From Mermis nigrescens (Eukaryota > Nematoda > Enoplea > Mermithida > Mermithidae), in contig JAVLUZ010000145.1 of the NCBI GenBank assembly GCA_036768485.1, positions 23,043,471 through 23,107,470 on the forward strand: a stretch of 64,000 nt of DNA. Reading direction: 5' to 3'. The translations under genes and the position numbers were made by a program. Below the pieces are notes generated by a model. It had not been told where the DNA came from. It did not search any database and saw nothing but the letters and a program-made list of their open reading frames with translations. Positions 59,501 to 64,000 of this stretch are shown here, piece by piece (the first letter of the stretch is position 1; the number at the start of each line of letters is the position of its first letter).

Positions 59501-62500
59501 TTTTATACATTCAAGTCGAACTTTCGTTGAAAATCAATGAGTGAAAAACCCTCCTGTATGGTCCTTTAAGGATACACGAAAAAGTAAGTTTAGTCTTTCA
59601 TACAATACGTCGGATATTTAACTTTTTTTGAGTGATTTCAAGTACATCAGGGCTTTTTTTACTGCAATTATAACTAATTTTCAAAAGGAAATATCGTCTT
59701 AATAAAAAAATTATTTTTTCAGCAATCAGAACCGAAATTGTTTACTTTATGACACGCAAAATTCGATTTTGCGTGTTCCAGCAAAGTACCTGCCTGGTCA
59801 AAGATACGACATCAACAAACAGTGCGAACTGATGCATGGAAACGGTTTCAGAGGAGCCAGCGTATGTCCAATTTATTTTTGTATGAATAATTAAAAATTT
59901 CAAAATATACCAAACCACATTTAAAAGAAAAGATAATTCATTTTAAATATTTGGTCCATTATTATATATATTGGAAGACCTACATAAATATGTCAATTTT
60001 CTGCTTCACGTTCATTTAGGACTTTCTACAATCCGCTTAAAGTACAATGCATCTCACACGCGTATCAGATCCACCTCATATATGTAACGGCTCGACATTT
60101 TCGGCGGAGGCGGGGAGGGGCGTGAATTACCTCTATTTTCTGCTATAAATGGCAAAGACGCATCTAAAAATGGTCAAAAAATGCAAGTTTTCGCCTCTGG
60201 CTTTCGGGAATGGGATGACTAACTTTGGGTGGGGCTCTCCCGTTCCTACGTTAGATAAATGCCCTCTCTGTAGAGTATTAGGGACAAAATTCTAAATTAA
60301 GTGGGTTGTTAAGAAATCTAGCATCACTTAGCGTCAAAAGACGGAACTTTTGTGACAAAATTAGAAATAAGATGAAATTTGTAATTTTTTAATCAAGTGT
60401 AGAAATAATTTTTTATGAATCGTGATTAAATTACAATCACTTTTTTCAAATTTCGTTATAAATCACAAGAACGAATAAAAATAAATTCTGATCTACAAAG
60501 CACTAAGGTATTGTAAAATCTATTCGAAAGACTCTTTACATTATTTTCACATAAATTGTGAAATATACTGAAAATCTTGTCCTTCTTACTGGTTGTTGTT
60601 TTTTAAAATAAACCTTTTGTCTTCTGGCGTATGCATTTTTGAAATTCTAAGTCTTTATTTTTCTCGTCATCGAAGTACATTTGCATGACATATGAGATAA
60701 AGATGCCATTATTCTGCAAGCATCTTATGCTCTAACTCAGAATGACTCATTTTTTGTAACGTACCACATAGAATTTGATTGTTATTCTTGCAACATCTTG
60801 ATTTTTTGCAATGGCATGTCTCGCAAAAGCCTTAGTACGATGTTAATTAAAGCTTCTTGAGTTGTTATCTGTACTAAGAAGGAGATTCAGTTGCTATAGT
60901 CTGTTCCATTTCAAACGGCCCGTTTTTTGCTATAGTTTTATTACTGTAATAGATTTTCACTGCACAAATGAAATCTTCAATTATGTTCTCAAAGCAGCTG
61001 GTTGTTCTAAACTCTTCTTATTAATGTTTGATGTGCTTCGCTCGACATGTGGCGCATATAACAGACTGTCTCAACAAACTAAAAGGTAAACATTTCTGCC
61101 ACAGTAATAAGCCGTAAAGCTAAAATAGGCTATTTGGAATGGAACAGACTATAGCAATTCTCTCTTCGATTTAAAATTGAATAAAAAACAGATCTGAAAA
61201 TATCTTACCGCTCAGCTTATCAAATCAAATTTTTTTTATCTTCCAACAGATCGATATAAAATTGGAGTCAAAAATAGAAAAATAAACTCCTAAGCTCTAT
61301 CATTAAATGAAACTTTAACACTGAATGGCTAATTATCCAATTTTTTGTTGTAGATTCCACCATATTCCGATCGCGGAATTTGTCACATGATTTGGTGTCA
61401 ACATGTACACGGAGGAAAATCTTATACTTCCCATCCAGCTTTGGAAGGCAGTGAATGCAAACCTGGCAAATATTGTATCAGTGGCAAGTGCATACCGGCT
61501 ACTAGTCGACCAGTGCGCAAGATTTTCTCCTAAATCAATGTCTGTCATTAGCTGCATATATTGCCTAAACTCAAATGTTCATGATTAGAAATTTTTTCGC
61601 ATTCAAAGGACTTCAATCTCAAATCTAATTTAGTTTTCGGCATTAAAAATCAGTGTCAGGAATATTTTCCGTATTTGACATATTTTAATGATTTCACTAT
61701 AAATTAATGATTTTTAAAAAGTTATATTAAAGCACAAATAAAACGGAATTCTTAGCTTATTAGGAGTGAACAGATTTTCTCGTTATAAAATGTCACTTTT
61801 CTTAATGACGTGGCATGTAAAAACCGAATATTATTCAAGTGCGACTGCAATCCATGTGTTAAACTCTAGCTTAAGATCATTCAACATACGAATCAAATTC
61901 TCCATAGTGGAATTCGTGAATACAGACATTTCCAGAAAAATTTACTTAAAAGTTATAAAGATAACACATTTGTTTATGTACAAGTACTGCTTTGTGATCA
62001 TGAAGCACGAGGCTTATACATGTAGCTGGAGGATGGGGATCCCTTCAACCAAAGTTGGTCGTCCCCCCATCCCCCAAAACCAGGAATTTTTTATCCCTAC
62101 TGATTTTTCGAAAAAAAACTGATGTTCTTTTGATCGTTTTTAGTCACAAATTTGAGGTCATCTATTCTCCTTCCCTAAATGTAGTCAGGGAACCCAACCC
62201 AAAATTTCAAGCCCTTACATTTATGCTTACACAGCTTAATTTATAACTCAATGTTTATGCACGGTAGTACAATGCAGCTTTTGAAGTAATTTTATAATCT
62301 TATTTCAAATTTGGCAACTCAGTTTTGCTCTTTGCAATTATTTTTTTCTGACAACAGAACATAATTCACGGTGGTTGGACCCACTGGTCCGCACCAATGT
62401 GCGACGCTTGCCCTTGTGCGGTGATCCGTGGCACTTTGCCAGTTGTGAAATCAACGCGCACTTGCACGAATCCCGAACCCATGAATGGCGGCGCCGTTTG

Positions 62501-62687
62501 CCATGGTGACAACGTCGTGGGTTTTATTTGCAGCAGAAACAGTCGATGTCGGGCGAAGGACCGAAGGCTGGTGTCCGTCGATGAATATCTGGAAGCCAGG
62601 TGTACGACTCGAAAAACATATATGAAGCAACATCAGCTGACGGGAATGGGAACACAAATTGTGCATTATCCTGAAAAAGCCTGCAGA
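47535..62687 (+). CDS. ADAMTS-like metalloprotease gene 2 (whole locus, 3' end outside window)
   Basis: Tandem paralogue of gene 1. Eleven exons joined in phase give 738 residues so far: signal peptide, M12B-type propeptide ending at furin site RMKR, catalytic domain with HELGHSLGMNHD, disintegrin-like LPGQRYDINKQC, and a degenerate TSP1-like plus cysteine-rich segment. The exon at 62358 ends with donor GTAAAA in the same phase as gene 1 exon 12, so the remaining cysteine-rich and TSP1 exons should lie beyond position 64000. Exon order and phases match gene 1; exons 6 and 8 have identical lengths. Oddities: exon 6 lacks canonical splice sites, exon 10 has a weak donor backed by an early stop, and one intron of gene 1 is missing. 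Intact reading frames and the conserved active site favour a functional gene, but an early pseudogene cannot be excluded. Confidence 0.8.
47646..47763 (+). CDS. gene 2 exon 2
   Basis: After a 66-nt intron, acceptor TTTCCTTTCGAAG. IITVAITAIAERSN completes the signal peptide; then an acidic, hydrophilic stretch. Ends in phase 1 before donor GTAAGC. Confidence 0.75.
48406..48668 (+). CDS. gene 2 exon 3 (M12B-type propeptide)
   Basis: Acceptor AAAATTTTAG, phase 1; donor GTAAGT, phase 0. YNHVVDPKIDVHNDTLVSVW ... GYSKKCHYQS aligns with gene 1 exon 3. Confidence 0.88.
48704..48990. repeat. MITE-like repeat in gene 2 intron 3
   Basis: GGCGTATCCATGATTATCG followed by GGGCGGAGCGGTACTCC matches the start of the repeat at 62751 (GGCGGTATCCAGGATTTTCC ... 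GGGAGCGGTACTCC). Right end not defined. The 90-codon reading frame here is incidental. Confidence 0.5.
48991..50161. other. rest of gene 2 intron 3
   Basis: AT-rich intron with no recognisable element. Confidence 0.4.
50162..50624 (+). CDS. gene 2 exon 4 (propeptide end with furin site)
   Basis: Acceptor TTTCTTTTAG, donor GTAGGT, phase 0 in and 1 out. SGIIVIKGEMYVLRP start; an acidic, Ser/Asp-rich linker with the run DDNNNNNMNYNY; furin site RMKR at 50570-50581; then SASFCGG as in gene 1. Confidence 0.9.
51171..52245. mobile_element. probable foldback element FB4, interrupted by a SINE
   Basis: Left-arm pieces (51171-51214 and 51585-51645) with units like GTCCATCCAGGCTGACC are inverse to the right arm (about 52115-52245) with GGACGGCCACTCTGGATAG. 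CTATCCAGAGTGGCC occurs on the left and its exact reverse complement on the right. The left end reads ATTGTGCCC, resembling the inverted CACAAT ends of FB1 and FB2. More diverged than FB1-FB3; a flanking duplication is not clear. In gene 2 intron 4. Confidence 0.55.
51215..51554 (-). mobile_element. tRNA-derived SINE with 12-bp target duplication
   Basis: CCACGCTATATG occurs at 51215-51226 and 51543-51554 and flanks a 316-bp insert (51227-51542). On the minus strand the insert begins with a tRNA-like head, with GCCGAGTGGTTAA as A box and GGTTCGAATCC as B box (Ser/Leu-type). It continues through a conserved-looking body (GGGGTCGATAAATGGG) and ends in ATTTTACCATTTACC tail repeats. This is a complete SINE insertion inside FB4. 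Confidence 0.88.
52737..52966 (+). CDS. gene 2 exon 5 (start of catalytic domain)
   Basis: Acceptor TACTTTCTAG, phase 1; ends in phase 0 at CATAAC before GTACGT. VLELAVFVDQYLWNKFERMYGD aligns with gene 1 exon 5. Confidence 0.88.
53663..53746 (+). CDS. gene 2 exon 6 (catalytic domain) with non-canonical splice sites
   Basis: VQLFYNHPSINPKIKFKIVR and on to YEIFKSQP: 28 codons, exactly the length and phase of gene 1 exon 6. The base pair before it is AC, not AG, and there is no in-frame AG upstream before a stop. After it, the only good donor (GTGAGC) lies one base too far and would shift the frame into a stop. Short direct repeats span both junctions: TAACGTAC at 52963 and 53659, GCGTGA at 53746 and 55295. 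Skipping this exon would keep the frame between exons 5 and 7. Confidence 0.65.
53747..55295. other. gene 2 intron 6
   Basis: AT-rich; includes a reversed family A copy at about 54498-54700 (GGCTAAAATGGCTTTAAG, CGATTTCAAGCACTTTTGC). Confidence 0.5.
55296..55402 (+). CDS. gene 2 exon 7 (catalytic domain)
   Basis: Acceptor TTTTATTTTTAG, donor GTAAGA, phase 0 in and 2 out. YLNAFCDYQYRWKGRNWDHG followed by LLLTG. Confidence 0.9.
55908..56165 (+). repeat. dispersed repeat family A, best-preserved copy
   Basis: From CAGACATGCACGTGAGGG to CATGCTGTGCACCTATGGTC, with all internal blocks of the family. Confidence 0.8.
57415..57905. repeat. family B pair in inverted orientation
   Basis: The minus copy 57415-57655 (ACATGGGCGTGGGAGG ... 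CTGCCACCTATGG) is followed after about 20 bp by the plus copy 57675-57905 (GGGGTGCAAGATTTTTTAAAGG ... GAATTCTGGGGGAGGG). Head-to-head inverted repeats that could fold into a hairpin. Confidence 0.7.
58754..59029 (+). CDS. gene 2 exon 8 (zinc-binding active site)
   Basis: Acceptor ATTTAAAG, donor GTGAGT, 276 nt, phase 2 both sides. HELGHSLGMNHD at 58884-58919 and Met-turn FIMS. GVCDPLNAC and WSTCSVN frame it as in gene 1. Confidence 0.95.
59723..59861 (+). CDS. gene 2 exon 9 (disintegrin-like link)
   Basis: Acceptor TTATTTTTTCAG, donor GTATGT, phase 2 in and 0 out. NRNCLLYDTQNS ... LPGQRYDINKQCELMHG. Confidence 0.92.
59862..61353. other. gene 2 intron 9
   Basis: Family C copy at about 60150-60265, the TIR element T4 at 60895-61153, otherwise AT-rich DNA. 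Confidence 0.5.
60895..61153. mobile_element. 259-bp MITE with TATAGTCTGTTCCA termini (T4)
   Basis: TATAGTCTGTTCCATTTCAA at the left and TTGGAATGGAACAGACTATA at the right are inverse over about 30 bp. Short, no coding capacity; shares only its termini with T1-T3. Confidence 0.85.
61354..61512 (+). CDS. gene 2 exon 10 (disintegrin-like end)
   Basis: Acceptor TTTTTTGTTGTAG. GICHMIWCQHVHGGKSYTSHP followed by ALEGSECKPGKYCISGKC aligns with gene 1 exon 10. The end at 61512 uses a weak in-phase donor GTGCGC. If it is not used, translation ends at TAA 61531-61533, giving a protein with only catalytic and disintegrin-like parts. Confidence 0.8.
62358..62687 (+). CDS. gene 2 exon 11 (degenerate TSP1-like plus cysteine-rich)
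   Basis: Acceptor TTTTTTCTGACAACAG, phase 0, 110 codons, donor GTAAAA in phase 0. HGGWTHWSAPMCDACPC, CTNPEPMNGGAVC, then SVDEYLEARC...VHYPEKACR. Corresponds to gene 1 exons 11 and 12 fused without an intron. Confidence 0.88.
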
Positions 62688-62747
62688 GTAAAAATTAGAA
62701 AAGCTTATTATAGTAGCAACAGTACTATTATTAGTAATAAGTGCAAT

Positions 62748-62945
62748 CAGTGGCGGTATCCAGGATTTTCCTAAGGGGGAGCGGTACTCCTAAGGGAGGG
62801 GGGCGGAACCCTGACTTGGGCGGAAAAATTAATCGTTGTAACTCGAAAATCGCTAAAAATCGCTCAAAAATCCCTAATTTTGCGCACTATTTCGGACCAA
62901 TGGGGGGGCGACCGACCCCCCCCGCCACCCCTAAATCCACCCTTG
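62748..62945 (+). repeat. MITE-like repeat after gene 2 exon 11
   Basis: Begins CAGTGGCGGTATCCAGGATT and ends near CCCCTAAATCCACCCTTG. G- and C-rich ends are roughly complementary. CAGTGGCGG starts of this kind are common at ends of short non-autonomous DNA transposons. Related to 48704-48990. Confidence 0.6.
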
Positions 62946-63059
62946 ACTGCAATAATAGTGAAAGTTGTTTGAAAATTGTAATACGCACACATATTGCTAG
63001 TGAAATATTACAAATAATGATAGTTAGTGATAAGAGTAATCATGACCATGTTAAGAGCA

Positions 63060-63800
<741 letters not shown>

Positions 63801-64000
63801 AGCATTAATTATAATGACAGTATTGTTAATTATATTATTATTAGGAATAATCTAATATTTATTTATATAGTTGTAATAAAAATAAGAATAACAAAAATAA
63901 AATATTGACCATTACAAATAATGATCGTGATTAGCAATGTTGATTTTCACATGGTTTCTGATAAAATAACATAGGATTTTTTTAGAAAGCTACACGAAAG

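Overview
This window is nuclear DNA from an animal. It is strongly AT-rich, with short protein-coding exons separated by long introns under GT-AG splicing, and it is crowded with microsatellites, minisatellites and non-autonomous transposons. The coding content is of the ADAMTS type (secreted zinc metalloproteases with thrombospondin repeats). The overall style (AT-rich introns, abundant short inverted-repeat elements, a tRNA-derived SINE) suggests an invertebrate, probably an arthropod. The species cannot be named from the sequence.

Genes. (1) A two-exon gene, 5656-10142 (+), encodes a small secreted cysteine-rich protein of about 120 residues that I do not recognise. (2) ADAMTS-like gene 1, 15503-43212 (+), has 15 or 16 exons: signal peptide, M12B-type propeptide, furin site RKR, reprolysin-type catalytic domain with [12 protein letters not shown], disintegrin-like and cysteine-rich modules, then one to three TSP1 repeats. 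(3) ADAMTS-like gene 2, 47535 to at least 62687 (+), is a tandem paralogue with the same exon order, phases and in several cases identical exon lengths. It runs off the right edge before its last modules. The long shadow reading frames elsewhere are products of tandem repeats.

Repeats. Introns hold a striking class of foldback elements: two inverted arms, each an array of a short minisatellite unit, around a unique loop. They lie at about 5.8-6.9 kb, 17.6-18.9 kb, 20.8-22.4 kb and probably 51.2-52.2 kb. The first three are flanked by direct repeats of 9-12 bp that look like target-site duplications, yet the minisatellite unit differs in each. There are also: elements with TATAGTCTGTTTCA termini (4482-5021, 27283-31867, 45819-46732, 60895-61153), two of which contain a tRNA-like core; a tRNA-derived SINE with a 12 bp target duplication (51215-51554); a 780 bp tandem duplication with repeated GTGTAAA-N-TTTACAC dyads (27608-29175); a separate foldback element (30844-31638); and many 200-300 bp dispersed repeats that I group as families A to E.

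Points that matter for gene structure: in gene 2 the 84-nt exon at 53663-53746 is conserved with gene 1 but has neither an AG acceptor nor a correctly phased GT donor. Instead, short direct repeats sit at both splice junctions. Gene 2 also lacks an intron that gene 1 has, and one of its donors is very weak. Gene 2 is therefore either an expressed gene with unusual splicing or an early pseudogene.
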